45,884 nucleotides of DNA from an uncultured Bacteriovoracaceae bacterium (GTDB lineage Bacteria; Bdellovibrionota; Bacteriovoracia; Bacteriovoracales; Bacteriovoracaceae). Shown piece by piece: positions 8,726 through 17,481 of the stretch. The notes under the pieces were generated by a model. That model saw nothing but the letters and a program-made list of their open reading frames with translations. It had not been told where the DNA came from and made no database searches. A program made the translations under genes and the position numbers. Where the stretch lies: positions 1 to 45,884 of the forward strand of contig CALHBF010000006.1 in assembly GCA_937931205.1 (NCBI GenBank), written 5' to 3'. Numbering within the stretch: position 1 is the first letter of the stretch; every line of letters begins with the position of its first letter.

Positions 8726-9534
8726 GAATTGAAGGCCTTAAATCCCTCAATAAGTGCATTTGTCAAAATAGGCTTAAGTTTTGTTACTTTTTCTGGAACA
8801 AGAAGCTTAGTCGACTCATCCATATAGATTTCACGTTTAATTTCAATCTGAATGTTATTTGATCTGAAGCCGTTTAAATATTCAGTGATATAACCGCCAA
8901 CATAAGGGTTATTCTGAATTGTCTCATAGTGCTGAGATAGAGGGCGGTCAAAAGCATCGATGAATTCTTTTTGACAAGTAAGTCCTTTGCGGTCACTTAA
9001 GCAGAAATCCGCTCTATGAGTTCCTTGATTAGGATTTTGTTTCATATGGTATTCAGTAGGGCGTGAAGGCATACTGTGAAGATCCACAGCACTCACTAGA
9101 CCAGACTTTGTTTCCTCTAAGCGCTTCATGATATTTTTCAGCATCTCAAAGTAAGGAAGATAGTATTTATCCAGAAGTTTTCTTTCCAATTCTTTATCTG
9201 CTTCTTTCACTACCAGAGGCAATCCATGAGTATTCTGTTTCCAGAACATGAAGCTCGCATTTTCCGCGCGGTTTAAATCAATGCAGATGCGGTGAACATG
9301 GGCCACCATCACAGCAATGCCTGCATTCTGCAAGGCCTGAATATCAACAAGCTCGTTGACCTTAAAATCCACATCTTCTTTGTAAGCACGCTCATCTCCG
9401 CTTAAGTAAGGCAGGAACTCACTGGGAATAGTCTCGCCGGAATGGGGGATGGACAGGAGACCGAGAAATTGGTCTTCACGAGGTGGAAAATAGTCAAAAA
9501 CAGGGGTACTTTGGGGCAATCTGATCGTATTCAT
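8722..9534 (-). CDS. N-formylglutamate amidohydrolase family protein
   Basis: Residues 24-33 (LGLLSIPHSG, His31 a likely zinc ligand), the 'RICIDLNRAEN' segment and 'SAVDLHSMPSR' are the conserved blocks of the N-formylglutamate amidohydrolase/deformylase (FGase) family. Enzymes of this type hydrolyse N-formyl-L-glutamate to formate and glutamate in histidine breakdown; relatives act on other N-acyl amino acids. No hut genes lie nearby, so the true substrate is open. Length (270) fits the family. The protein has no signal peptide. Confidence 0.85.
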   Translation of the reverse strand: MNTIRLPQSTPVFDYFPPREDQFLGLLSIPHSGETIPSEFLPYLSGDERAYKEDVDFKVNELVDIQALQNAGIAVMVAHVHRICIDLNRAENASFMFWKQNTHGLPLVVKEADKELERKLLDKYYLPYFEMLKNIMKRLEETKSGLVSAVDLHSMPSRPTEYHMKQNPNQGTHRADFCLSDRKGLTCQKEFIDAFDRPLSQHYETIQNNPYVGGYITEYLNGFRSNNIQIEIKREIYMDESTKLLVPEKVTKLKPILTNALIEGFKAFNS

Positions 9535-9633
9535 GTGAAAATTTTACCATGAAATCGGCCTTAACGTCGAGCTGTCTCTTCCATAGAGGAGCAAAATGGT
9601 TTATAAGTAAGCATCTAATTTTAGAGGTATTTT

Positions 9634-10932
9634 ATGAAGTTTCCGGGGCGCCGAAATACAAAGCATTACTTTCCTGTAGAAGAAAAACAAAGAAGATCAT
9701 TAGACGATGAAATTCATCGCCCAGGTAATATCTATGTGGCAGGCCTTGATCAGCTACTAGTGGATATTGAGATTTCTGTAGAAGAAGATTTCTTAGCAAA
9801 AAATAATTTCCCCAAAGGTGAGTCTTTCATCATTGATGATCAAGTTGCTGATCGAATTTATTGGCAATACAAAAATCAGGGACGTGTGACTGGTGAGTTT
9901 CCTGGTGGAGCTGTTGGTAATACTCTTCACAACTTTTCTGTTTTATCCGAGTGCCCTTCTGTGGCCCTTGGAACAATTAATAAAAATATTGAAGTAGGTG
10001 ATTACGCTTTTCGCTACATCTGCAATACCTCTTCAAAAGTTAACCTCACTTACCTTCAGCCTTGTGCCCGTCCGATGGGAAGAGCTCTTTGTTTTATTTC
10101 ACCAGATGGTGAGCGAACATTTGCCATTTCTAAGGGGTGCATGAATGAATTAAGTCCTGAGTTCATTCCTGCTGACGTTATTGAAAACTCTTCGGCACTT
10201 CTTGTGACGGCCTACACTCTTAGAAATCCTTCAGACCCCATTTACGCTTCAACTATCAGGGCCGTGGAGATTGCTCGGGCCAGTGCTGTTCCTGTCGTTC
10301 TCTCTTTAGGAACGAGCGGGTTGGTTGAAGAGAAGAAAGAAGTGTTAATCGATTTTATCCAAAACTACGTTTCAGTTCTTGCGATGAATGAAGGAGAGGC
10401 TTTAAGCTTAACGGGTATTTCAGACCCACTTCTTGCGGCCGAGAAAGTTCTTGATATGTGCGAGATGGTGCTTTTGACTGTTGGACCTAAGGGACTCTAC
10501 ATTGGTGCTATCACAGATAAAACTGAAGCTCGCCGTACGAAAGAGCCACTACATACAAAATCAATTGTTGATTATAACGAGTTCGAATACTCTCGTCCGA
10601 TGAAGCGAAATCAGTGTACAGAGATTGTGAAAGTGTATACTCACATCAATCCTTATCAAGGTGGACCTCAGTATATTAAAAATACCAATGGAGCTGGTGA
10701 TGCTGCTCTGGCAGCAGTAATGCATGATATTTCAGCTAATAGATATCACCGTGCTCGTGTGCCAAATTCTCCGAAACATGCTGCTGAGTTTTTAACTTAT
10801 TCTTCTATTTCACAAATCTCAAAGTACGCTAACCGCGTTTCGTTTGAAGTGTTGTCTCAGAATTCTCCACGTCTTCTTCGTGGACTTCCTGAACGTGAAG
10901 CAGCTCTAGAAGAAGCATATTGGTCTCAATAG
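9634..10932 (+). CDS. gsk: Inosine-guanosine kinase
   Basis: The protein matches E. coli Gsk closely from memory over its whole length (432 versus 434 residues): starts MKFPG-R, then 'KHYFPV', 'FRYICNTSS', 'VLAMNEGEA', and ends 'SPRLLRGLPEREAALEEAYW'. The PfkB-family motif NTNGAGD holds the catalytic base Asp356. It phosphorylates inosine and guanosine with ATP in purine salvage, a sensible trait for a bacterium that feeds on host nucleic acid. AGAGG precedes the ATG. The next gene starts 4 bases after the stop and is probably co-transcribed. Confidence 0.95.
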   Translation: MKFPGRRNTKHYFPVEEKQRRSLDDEIHRPGNIYVAGLDQLLVDIEISVEEDFLAKNNFPKGESFIIDDQVADRIYWQYKNQGRVTGEFPGGAVGNTLHNFSVLSECPSVALGTINKNIEVGDYAFRYICNTSSKVNLTYLQPCARPMGRALCFISPDGERTFAISKGCMNELSPEFIPADVIENSSALLVTAYTLRNPSDPIYASTIRAVEIARASAVPVVLSLGTSGLVEEKKEVLIDFIQNYVSVLAMNEGEALSLTGISDPLLAAEKVLDMCEMVLLTVGPKGLYIGAITDKTEARRTKEPLHTKSIVDYNEFEYSRPMKRNQCTEIVKVYTHINPYQGGPQYIKNTNGAGDAALAAVMHDISANRYHRARVPNSPKHAAEFLTYSSISQISKYANRVSFEVLSQNSPRLLRGLPEREAALEEAYWSQ

Positions 10933-10936
10933 ATCC

Positions 10937-11911
10937 ATGAGTGGTCAGATCAATAAAGAAGCATTATTCAATGAAGTTAAAGGGTCACTATTTGAGTATC
11001 TGGTGGCCCTGAAGCTTTCACAAAATTCCTCAATCGAATTAGATTTCATTTCAGGTCTTGATAAAAACTACTTGGCCATCTTAGGTCAGCAGGATCGTAT
11101 GATCAGACAGTTTTATCCGGAAATGTTGCCCTTTCTTGCTCAAGTCTCTACTCAGTGTGTGGAGGCGATTCAGAATACGTATGGAAGTAAATGGGTCATG
11201 ATTAAGCTTCTTGGCAAGTTTACTAAAAATCAAATGCAGGAAGATTTAAAAGAAACAGATCTTCTTTTAGTTGATGCCCAGAGCGAGCAGTTCTTATTAA
11301 GTTTAAAATTAAATAAGAAAAGTGCTTATGTTAATACGAAGAGTGCAGGGGTGAGAAGTTTTTTGTTGCAGTACTTTCCTTATCTTGAGCCTCACTTCCA
11401 AGAGGAATTTTCCAAGATCATTGATCTGGAATTTTTTTCGATGGCCGATGCTCTTCATCGTATGAATGATTTAGATTTTCAGGGAAATTTTCAAGAGTGG
11501 ACTGGCTTAGGACATTCTGAACTACCAGGGGATTTATCAAACGATGAAAGAGATATTCTCAAAAAGTATTATGCTAGACTCTCTTTGAAACTTCATGAAA
11601 TTCTTACTTTTGCTCAAAAGAAATACCCCCAAGAATTTGTAAAGAGCCTTTATCCCTTAATGGGTTTCAGTGATGAGCGCATTAAGCAAGTGGTCTGTTA
11701 TCATGAATTCAAAGCAGGACATGAAAGCTCAATAGAGATTCATGATCTTAAAGACATCTATGCTGAGAGCATTGCTATTGCTGATTTTAAAGAGACGGCT
11801 TCAGTTGAAGTTCATTCCAAACTTTGGTCATTGCAGATTCGCATCAAGCCGATGAACAAGTTCACTACGACGGCGATTAAAGTAAATTGTGCGGTAAAGT
11901 TTAGGAGTTAA
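10937..11911 (+). CDS. Unknown protein with a possible PD-(D/E)xK-like core
   Basis: Follows gsk by 4 bases, so it is probably in the same transcript. No family is recognised outright. A segment at residues 104-140 is suggestive: an acidic 'KETDLLLVD' strand (Asp108) is followed 13 residues later by S-L-K (122-124), the D...xLK arrangement seen in some restriction-endonuclease-fold proteins, and an N-terminal helix carries Glu20 ('SLFEYLVALKL'). A conserved-looking 'NTKSAGVR' follows. This could be a nuclease-fold enzyme or an accidental likeness. No methyltransferase is adjacent. It overlaps the convergent gene by 4 bases. Confidence 0.7.
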   Translation: MSGQINKEALFNEVKGSLFEYLVALKLSQNSSIELDFISGLDKNYLAILGQQDRMIRQFYPEMLPFLAQVSTQCVEAIQNTYGSKWVMIKLLGKFTKNQMQEDLKETDLLLVDAQSEQFLLSLKLNKKSAYVNTKSAGVRSFLLQYFPYLEPHFQEEFSKIIDLEFFSMADALHRMNDLDFQGNFQEWTGLGHSELPGDLSNDERDILKKYYARLSLKLHEILTFAQKKYPQEFVKSLYPLMGFSDERIKQVVCYHEFKAGHESSIEIHDLKDIYAESIAIADFKETASVEVHSKLWSLQIRIKPMNKFTTTAIKVNCAVKFRS

Positions 11912-12450
11912 GCGACCCAGTGTTTGCTTACTAGTTCACAGTTGAGTTCTTCAATATGAATCTTATATTCTTTCTTTGAATAAATGCGATGACTGCAATC
12001 CAACCATAAAGAGCTGATCTGGCTTGCAAGAATGATATCTCGTTCAATGCGAACAAACATTCTTTTAAGAAGCATCACCATAAGCGGTGTGAGTTCATCT
12101 TCCTTCATATCAATAAGAAGATTTCCCTTCGACTTGAGTCCTTTAACCAGTGAGATAATAAATCTCTCCCATGGTTGAGCTGACGAGCTTAGGGTATCGG
12201 GGTTCTTGATAAGTCTCATAAGAGCAGAAACTTCGGTGCCTGAGGTATTAAGGATTTCTGCCCAAGTGTCACCATTGGTGGCCAGCTTGAGATTCTCCCA
12301 AAGGGTAAGCCCTGGTAACAAGGAATCTGAGGCAATAAAGGCGAAAGGGCCTCGTGGGCATTGGGTCTTATGAATTTGCATAAGATCTCTTAGAACCGAA
12401 TGATTCGGATTTTCTTTAAGATAAATGCTAATTCCACGATAAGTAACCAT
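11908..12450 (-). CDS. Degenerate ABC-ATPase-like protein lacking Walker A
   Basis: At 180 residues this is shorter than an ABC ATPase, yet segments follow the ABC order: 'AFIASDSLLPGLTLWENLKLA' (about 37-57) resembles the Q-loop region with 'lTvwENl'; 'LSSSAQPWERFIISLVKGL' (about 86-104) resembles the LSGGQ signature helix; 'NLLIDMKEDEL' resembles a Walker B/D-loop. No P-loop GxxGxGKS/T is present, and the Gln of the Q-loop and the Gly-Gly of the signature are altered. It should not hydrolyse ATP in the usual way. Start ATG 12450 lacks a strong ribosome site. The ABC likeness is my inference. Confidence 0.65.
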   Translation of the reverse strand: MVTYRGISIYLKENPNHSVLRDLMQIHKTQCPRGPFAFIASDSLLPGLTLWENLKLATNGDTWAEILNTSGTEVSALMRLIKNPDTLSSSAQPWERFIISLVKGLKSKGNLLIDMKEDELTPLMVMLLKRMFVRIERDIILASQISSLWLDCSHRIYSKKEYKIHIEELNCELVSKHWVA

Positions 12451-12487
12451 ACAGTCATACTAATCGGCGAGTATTTTTGAAAGCTTT

Positions 12488-13507
12488 ATGGAAAAAATGA
12501 ATACCGAAGGAAAAGAGTTGAGAACTAGGGTCTTAGTTGGGCTCTCCGGTGGGAAACATTCCTATATGGCGGCCTATCTGCTCAAAATTCAAAAATATGA
12601 TGTGATGGCAGCAACAGTGGTTCAGGATCATAATCGTGAAACAAAGTGCTCCGTTAATGCTGAAGAACTTCAAGAAATTAAGGATTTTTGTAAGAGGTTA
12701 GGAATTCCCCACTTTTTGATTGAGGGGAACGAGGCATTTACTGAATTGGTGCAAGAAAAATGGATTAGTTCACGAATTGAAGCACGTCCTTGGTCTGCCC
12801 GTTGTGGTAGTTGCCAGTCATTTCGAATGGAGCTTCTTTATCAAAAGATGCGGGAACTCGATGCCCAATTTTTGAGTACTGGCCACTTTGCTAAAATTAT
12901 TAAAATGGACTCAGGACACTTTCATGTTCACAGTGTGCATGATCTGAAGCTTGATCAGTCCGCTGTTATTCAAATGTTCGCTGATGAGATTAAATCAAGT
13001 CTCATTCTCCCTCTGGCCAGTATGGGAATGATAGAACTTGAAAAACTATCGGAGCACTTCTCTCTTAAAAATATTGAAGACGAAAATAGAGAATGCTTTG
13101 TTGGTGAAGAATCAGCTCAAATCCTACAGTCTTACTCGAGGCTAGTAGGAGAGAGACAAGAAAATACTCCAAATCAAAGTACCACCCAGGTAACTCCGGA
13201 AGAAAAAGTCCCTGAAAAAATAAGTGTCAAGTTAGGTCAAGTCGCCTGGGCATGGGGAATGAAAAAGGGAAGTCCTTTTAAGGGATTTATTAATCAAAAA
13301 GATGTCTCCATTCCTGTTCGAATTTATCCCAAAACTCTCTCGGGCCTGTGGATTGAGTGCGAATCTCCGTGGGAAGTTGAGCTTGGGGAAGAGATCGAAG
13401 TTTACCAAAAAAAGGGTGGAGGGGCCAAACTCCTGCTAGAGGGAGTTATCTCTCTGAAAACTCAATCACCGCTCGAGAGTGAAGAAGAGAAAGTCTGGAC
13501 TTTTTAG
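12488..13507 (+). CDS. Divergent MnmA-like PP-loop paralogue
   Basis: The N-terminal half follows the tRNA 2-thiouridylase MnmA, but the PP-loop is GLSGGKHS (18-25) where MnmA has GMSGGVDS; the usual Asp is His. Two cysteines in 'SARCGSC' (106, 109) and one in 'RECFVGEE' (Cys203) lie where MnmA has its two catalytic cysteines. 'FLSTGHFAKI' matches 'LATGHY'. Residues about 215-240 form a Gln/Thr/Glu-rich linker before a beta-rich C-terminal domain like that of MnmA. It lies 38 bases upstream of canonical mnmA and probably shares its transcript. It may act on another substrate or be a non-catalytic partner. Confidence 0.78.
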   Translation: MEKMNTEGKELRTRVLVGLSGGKHSYMAAYLLKIQKYDVMAATVVQDHNRETKCSVNAEELQEIKDFCKRLGIPHFLIEGNEAFTELVQEKWISSRIEARPWSARCGSCQSFRMELLYQKMRELDAQFLSTGHFAKIIKMDSGHFHVHSVHDLKLDQSAVIQMFADEIKSSLILPLASMGMIELEKLSEHFSLKNIEDENRECFVGEESAQILQSYSRLVGERQENTPNQSTTQVTPEEKVPEKISVKLGQVAWAWGMKKGSPFKGFINQKDVSIPVRIYPKTLSGLWIECESPWEVELGEEIEVYQKKGGGAKLLLEGVISLKTQSPLESEEEKVWTF

Positions 13508-13545
13508 ACTGGTAACTTTCCTCTTTTTGAGGCATAAATCACTTT

Positions 13546-14724
13546 ATGAAACTTGAATTTAATCCAGAACTTCTTAAAGAATACGGCATCGAACTTACTC
13601 TTGAACAATATCAAAAGAATCAAGAGAAGACGGTTGTTGTAGGTATGAGTGGAGGCGTGGACTCTTCCGTTTGCGCTCTGCTGATGAAGCTTCAAGGATA
13701 CCGTACTATTGGTCTTTTTATGAAGAATTGGGATGAGACTCTTCCCGATGGTCATTGTACTGCCGATATCGATTATCAGGATGTCATCAAAGTCTGTGAA
13801 CGACTTGATGTTCCTTATTATTCTGTGAACTTTGTTCAAGAATACTGGGACAATGTTTTCTCTGAGTTCTTAGATGATTACCGTGCAGGATTTACTCCTA
13901 ATCCAGATATTCTTTGTAATAGAGAAATTAAATTTAAAGTTTTCTATCAGAGAGCAAAACTTCTTGGGGCCGATTACTTGGCCACAGGACATTATTGTCA
14001 GTTAGAAGGCACAATTCTTAAGAAGGGTGCTGATCAAAATAAAGATCAGAGCTATTTTCTTTATGCTGTAGAGAAAGAAGTTTTTAAAGATGTGATCTTT
14101 CCTATTGGTCATCTGCCTAAGCCGAAAGTCAGAGAACTCGCTGCTCGTTTTGATTTAGCTACCAAAGTAAAAAAAGATTCTACGGGAATTTGTTTTATCG
14201 GAGAGAGAAACTTCAAAGATTTTCTTTCAAGTTATATCCAAAAGAACCAAGGGAATTTTGTCGATCTTAACGGCAAAGTTCTGGGCCCCCATGATGGTGT
14301 TTGCTTCTATACTCTCGGACAGCGCAAGGGTCTTGGGATCGGCGGGCCAGGTGAGGCATGGTTTGTTGTTGATAAAGACTATACTAAAAATGAAGTAGTA
14401 CTGGCCCAAGGTGACGACCATCCGGCGCTCTATTCTGATGGATTAAGCGCTAATCAAATGAATTGGTTTGCCCGGCCAGCACAAAATGAATTCAAAGCTC
14501 GAGCAAAGGTGAGATATCGCCAAACTGAGCAACCTTGCACAGTCAAGATCTTAGACGATGGTAGCATTGATCTTGTTTTTGATGCCCCTCAAAGGGCCAT
14601 AACTCACAGACAGAGTGTTGTACTTTATCTGGGCGAGCTGTGTATTGGTGGTGGGATTATTAACGACGTGAAACCTAACTACTTCGTACTTAAGAAAGAT
14701 CTTCCTTCCAACGCTCACGAATAG
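13546..14724 (+). CDS. mnmA: tRNA-specific 2-thiouridylase MnmA
   Basis: The PP-loop GMSGGVDSS (33-41) binds ATP; Cys124 in 'PNPDILCNREIKF' and Cys216 in 'STGICFIGER' are the catalytic pair. 'NKDQSYFLY' and 'YTLGQRKGLGIGG' are further family signatures. The enzyme adenylates and thiolates U34 of tRNA for Lys, Glu and Gln using sulfur relayed from IscS. About 30 extra residues precede the PP-loop compared with many homologues; the ATG at 13546 is the only convenient start. It lies directly after the divergent paralogue. The 3' end overlaps the opposite-strand Cys-rich gene by 35 bases. Confidence 0.96.
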   Translation: MKLEFNPELLKEYGIELTLEQYQKNQEKTVVVGMSGGVDSSVCALLMKLQGYRTIGLFMKNWDETLPDGHCTADIDYQDVIKVCERLDVPYYSVNFVQEYWDNVFSEFLDDYRAGFTPNPDILCNREIKFKVFYQRAKLLGADYLATGHYCQLEGTILKKGADQNKDQSYFLYAVEKEVFKDVIFPIGHLPKPKVRELAARFDLATKVKKDSTGICFIGERNFKDFLSSYIQKNQGNFVDLNGKVLGPHDGVCFYTLGQRKGLGIGGPGEAWFVVDKDYTKNEVVLAQGDDHPALYSDGLSANQMNWFARPAQNEFKARAKVRYRQTEQPCTVKILDDGSIDLVFDAPQRAITHRQSVVLYLGELCIGGGIINDVKPNYFVLKKDLPSNAHE

Positions 14725-14899
14725 CCTCAGGGGCCTTCTTGGGCGAGAAGCCCTGGCAGTCCCCTGAACCAGCATTTTTAACCGCTATTTTGGGTTCCTG
14801 ACGAGACATTATTCCATACAGCTTACAGCCATAGGGAGTCCCTTGATTCCAGGTAATAAAGTAGTGTTTGCATTGGGAACATCTTTTGTTTTCCATCAT
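14690..14899 (-). CDS. Small Cys-rich protein, conserved unknown family
   Basis: A 69-residue protein with four cysteines: C-x2-C at residues 8-11 ('CSQCKHYFITW'), then 'PYGCKLYG' and 'GSGDCQGF'. This pattern (CxxCxHyyiTWd..fPyGCk...sG..C..F) recalls a small family widespread in proteobacteria that may bind zinc; function unknown. AGGAG lies upstream of two in-frame ATGs. It converges with mnmA and overlaps its last 35 bases. Confidence 0.72.
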   Translation of the reverse strand: MMENKRCSQCKHYFITWNQGTPYGCKLYGIMSRQEPKIAVKNAGSGDCQGFSPKKAPEAIRERWKEDLS

Positions 14900-15094
14900 T
14901 TAGATTATCTCTCCTGTCCTTTGAGGGGTAAATCGGGTCAATTTTTCCGGATCAATACTGTCTAAGATAGTGACACTCTTTATAAGCTTTACAACCACAA
15001 GGGTTTCTTAAGGCAATCAATTTAAATCTAGGGTTTAATGGCCTTAGATGAACGGGTGGAATGAAGCTGCCTGTAAGATTTAAAAAGGTAACTG

Positions 15095-15382
15095 ATGAAA
15101 ACATTAACTGGTCAACATGCTCAAGCGGACAATATTATCTCTCTTTTTGGTCAGAACATCTTAAATACGATGGATGAAGAGATTGGGGATTTTGAAGTTG
15201 AGCAAGATTTGGGACTAGAGCTTAATGCCCAAATGGAAGATGTCTTCTCTCCACGTATTTCAAATCCAGACTTGAGTCTTGAAATGGGATTTACGGTTAT
15301 TGCTGATCAACTTAAAGACCTAAGCTCAAAACTCAGACGCACAAACTTTTATTTAAACGATCTTGAAAATTTGCTCTCTTAA
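15095..15382 (+). CDS. Small acidic protein, unknown
   Basis: A 95-residue acidic protein without cysteine, signal peptide or membrane helix. The C-terminal 35 residues ('IADQLKDLSSKLRRTNFYLNDL') look like an amphipathic helix. AAGGT precedes the ATG by a normal distance and a strong terminator follows at once, so this is probably a real single-gene unit. The roughly 195 bases before it hold no ORF or RNA I can recognise. Confidence 0.65.
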   Translation: MKTLTGQHAQADNIISLFGQNILNTMDEEIGDFEVEQDLGLELNAQMEDVFSPRISNPDLSLEMGFTVIADQLKDLSSKLRRTNFYLNDLENLLS

Positions 15383-15385
15383 AAT

Positions 15386-15415
15386 AAGAAGGGCCCTTCT
15401 GGGCCCTTCTTTTTT
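15386..15415. terminator. Bidirectional intrinsic terminator
   Basis: Perfect 11-base arms AAGAAGGGCCC and GGGCCCTTCTT around a TTCT loop, with an A-rich run on the left and a T-run on the right. It ends the gene at 15382 on the plus strand and overlaps the stop of the minus-strand gene ending at 15414, so it serves both directions. Confidence 0.88.
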
Positions 15416-15851
15416 ATCTCTGTGATAGTCTTAGTAAAATATTTGAAATTTGATCTAAATGTCCTCTCATCCTTACAATCGCAAAACTGATAAATCTCGC
15501 ATCAAATGCTTGATTGCGATAACAATAATTGTCCAATCTTCCTTTGAGTGACATCGTCGTTTCAGTTTGGAGGGCCTGAATAAGTCTTTTTAGGTCGAGT
15601 TCGTCAGGATAGCTGGCATTGAGACGTGTTCCAAAAATTTCCAAACGAAGCACTGAATTCTCTACCTGGCCCCAAAGATGGCAAGTGCGACGAGGCTGAT
15701 TGCTTGTGAGGGAATCATTAAGTTGATTGATAGTGAAAAGATTTAGGGCAGTAACTTCAGATGACAGATATCTAAATTCTTCTGTTTCAATTTGCGCCAG
15801 AGCTGAGAAAGAGAAGAGAGAGAGTAAACAACCAATAATGATTAGCTTCAT
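15414..15851 (-). CDS. Small secreted protein, unknown
   Basis: I place the start at ATG 15851 rather than the upstream in-frame codon at 15893, because AAAGGT sits 8 bases before it and it begins directly with a signal peptide (MKLIIIGCLL..., cleaved after ALAQ). The mature part is about 125 residues with two conserved-looking cysteines, 'RTCHLWG' and 'DNYCYRN', likely disulfide-bonded in the periplasm. No family recognised. Expression ends at the shared hairpin at 15386-15415. Confidence 0.75.
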   Translation of the reverse strand: MKLIIIGCLLSLFSFSALAQIETEEFRYLSSEVTALNLFTINQLNDSLTSNQPRRTCHLWGQVENSVLRLEIFGTRLNASYPDELDLKRLIQALQTETTMSLKGRLDNYCYRNQAFDARFISFAIVRMRGHLDQISNILLRLSQR

Positions 15852-15976
15852 AAAAGTACCTTTAGAATAATTTTGGAGGAGAATAGTTATCATTGAGGGG
15901 TGCTACTTTCAAGGCGTGTAAGAAGTTGTGTGAAATTTAAGTTCCCCTTACGTCATCAAAATTAGAAAATAAGCCC

Positions 15977-16339
15977 ATGTCTAATCAAAAAACGGCCATT
16001 CAATTCATTCAAACCTGTACCCTAGAGAGTCCAAAAAAGGCCTTTGAACTCTATGTGCACCCTCACTTTCGTCACCATAACCAGTACTTTGCTGGAGACA
16101 GTAAAACGCTAATGGAGGCGATGATTGAGGCTGATAAGACCCATCCGAATAAGGCCTTCAGTATCAAGCAGGTTTTTGAAACCGATGATCGAGTCGCACT
16201 ATTCTCCCATGTGGTCAAAGAAGAGATGGAGATTGCAGTGATTCATATCATGAGATTTGAGGACGGCAAAATTGTCGAAATGTGGGATGTGGGGCAGATT
16301 ATCGACCCAAATTCTCCAAATCAAAACGGTATTTTTTAG
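15977..16339 (+). CDS. SnoaL-like / NTF2-fold protein
   Basis: A 120-residue protein with the SnoaL/polyketide-cyclase-like arrangement: N-terminal helix, 'YVHPHFRHHNQYF', then 'DRVALFSHVV' and the closing strands 'IMRFEDGKIVEMWDVGQ', which is the hallmark of this NTF2-like fold. Such proteins bind or isomerise small hydrophobic molecules; the actual ligand is unknown. It overlaps the convergent enol-lactonase-like gene by 4 bases. Confidence 0.8.
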   Translation: MSNQKTAIQFIQTCTLESPKKAFELYVHPHFRHHNQYFAGDSKTLMEAMIEADKTHPNKAFSIKQVFETDDRVALFSHVVKEEMEIAVIHIMRFEDGKIVEMWDVGQIIDPNSPNQNGIF

Positions 16340-17103
16340 GTTTGAATAAAATCGATGAGTGATTCAGAAAACTCTTCCGCTTTTTCAATATTGGACAGAT
16401 GACTGGCCTGTAAAACGCGAAGTTTGGAATTTGCTACTTTTTGATGCATTTTTTGTGCTTCTTCAATGGTGCATACCTGGTCACCATCGGCCGCAATAAT
16501 AAGAGTAGGAAGTTTAATGTTTTCAATCTGAGACCAGAGATCTTCATCAACAAGAGCTTCACAGCAAGCTGAATAACCATCTGAGGACATGCGGGCCAGA
16601 TAATCGGTCATCGCATTAATAATACTTGAATGCTCGCGAATAAATTTCTCAGTGAACCAACGTGCGGCCGAACCTCGGGCCACTGGACTCAATCCTTCAT
16701 TCTTAATAAGTTCAATACGCTTTTGCCAAACCTCTTTGGTCGCAATTCGTGGGGAAGTATTGGCAAGAATAAAACCATGAAAAAATTGGGGATAATCAAT
16801 GGCCAGCTTCATACCAGTGATACCACCAATCGAAATGCCACAAAACCAAGCTTTTTTTATTTTACACTCTTGAAGAAGTTCAACAACATCAAGCGCTAAG
16901 CGATTAATTGAATAAGGACCAGGTGTTACATCGGATCGTCCATGTCCTCTGATATCGTAGCGAAGAATGTGAAAATGCCGAGCTAATTTTTCAACTTGTT
17001 TGTTCCACATACTTAAATTTGTGCCCAAAGAATTGGAGAGAATAAGCACTGGTTTCTCTGGATCTCCCTCCCATTGAAAGTAGATACCGTTGTGCGACTT
17101 CAT
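16336..17103 (-). CDS. pcaD: Alpha/beta hydrolase, 3-oxoadipate enol-lactonase-like
   Basis: A 255-residue alpha/beta hydrolase with the oxyanion region 'LSNSLGTNLSMW', the 'YDIRGHGRSD' block, nucleophile elbow G-I-S-I-G-G (Ser near 95), an acid in 'IIAADGDQV' and His in 'ASHLSNIE'. 'LSNSLGT..SMW' and 'RYDIRGHG.S' are typical of PcaD, which opens 3-oxoadipate enol-lactone in the beta-ketoadipate pathway. The stop of a decayed thiolase of the same pathway (pcaF-like) immediately precedes the ATG, which supports the assignment. No other pathway genes are seen, so present function is uncertain. Confidence 0.8.
   Translation of the reverse strand: MKSHNGIYFQWEGDPEKPVLILSNSLGTNLSMWNKQVEKLARHFHILRYDIRGHGRSDVTPGPYSINRLALDVVELLQECKIKKAWFCGISIGGITGMKLAIDYPQFFHGFILANTSPRIATKEVWQKRIELIKNEGLSPVARGSAARWFTEKFIREHSSIINAMTDYLARMSSDGYSACCEALVDEDLWSQIENIKLPTLIIAADGDQVCTIEEAQKMHQKVANSKLRVLQASHLSNIEKAEEFSESLIDFIQT

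Positions 17104-17481
<378 letters not shown>

Noticed and set aside
13504..13839. Minus-strand open frame over the start of mnmA
   Set aside because: Shadow of the mnmA coding sequence; no ribosome site or recognisable protein.
14900..15094. Possible riboswitch or small RNA between the Cys-rich gene and the small acidic protein
   Set aside because: No conserved stem set, terminator or known riboswitch core was visible.
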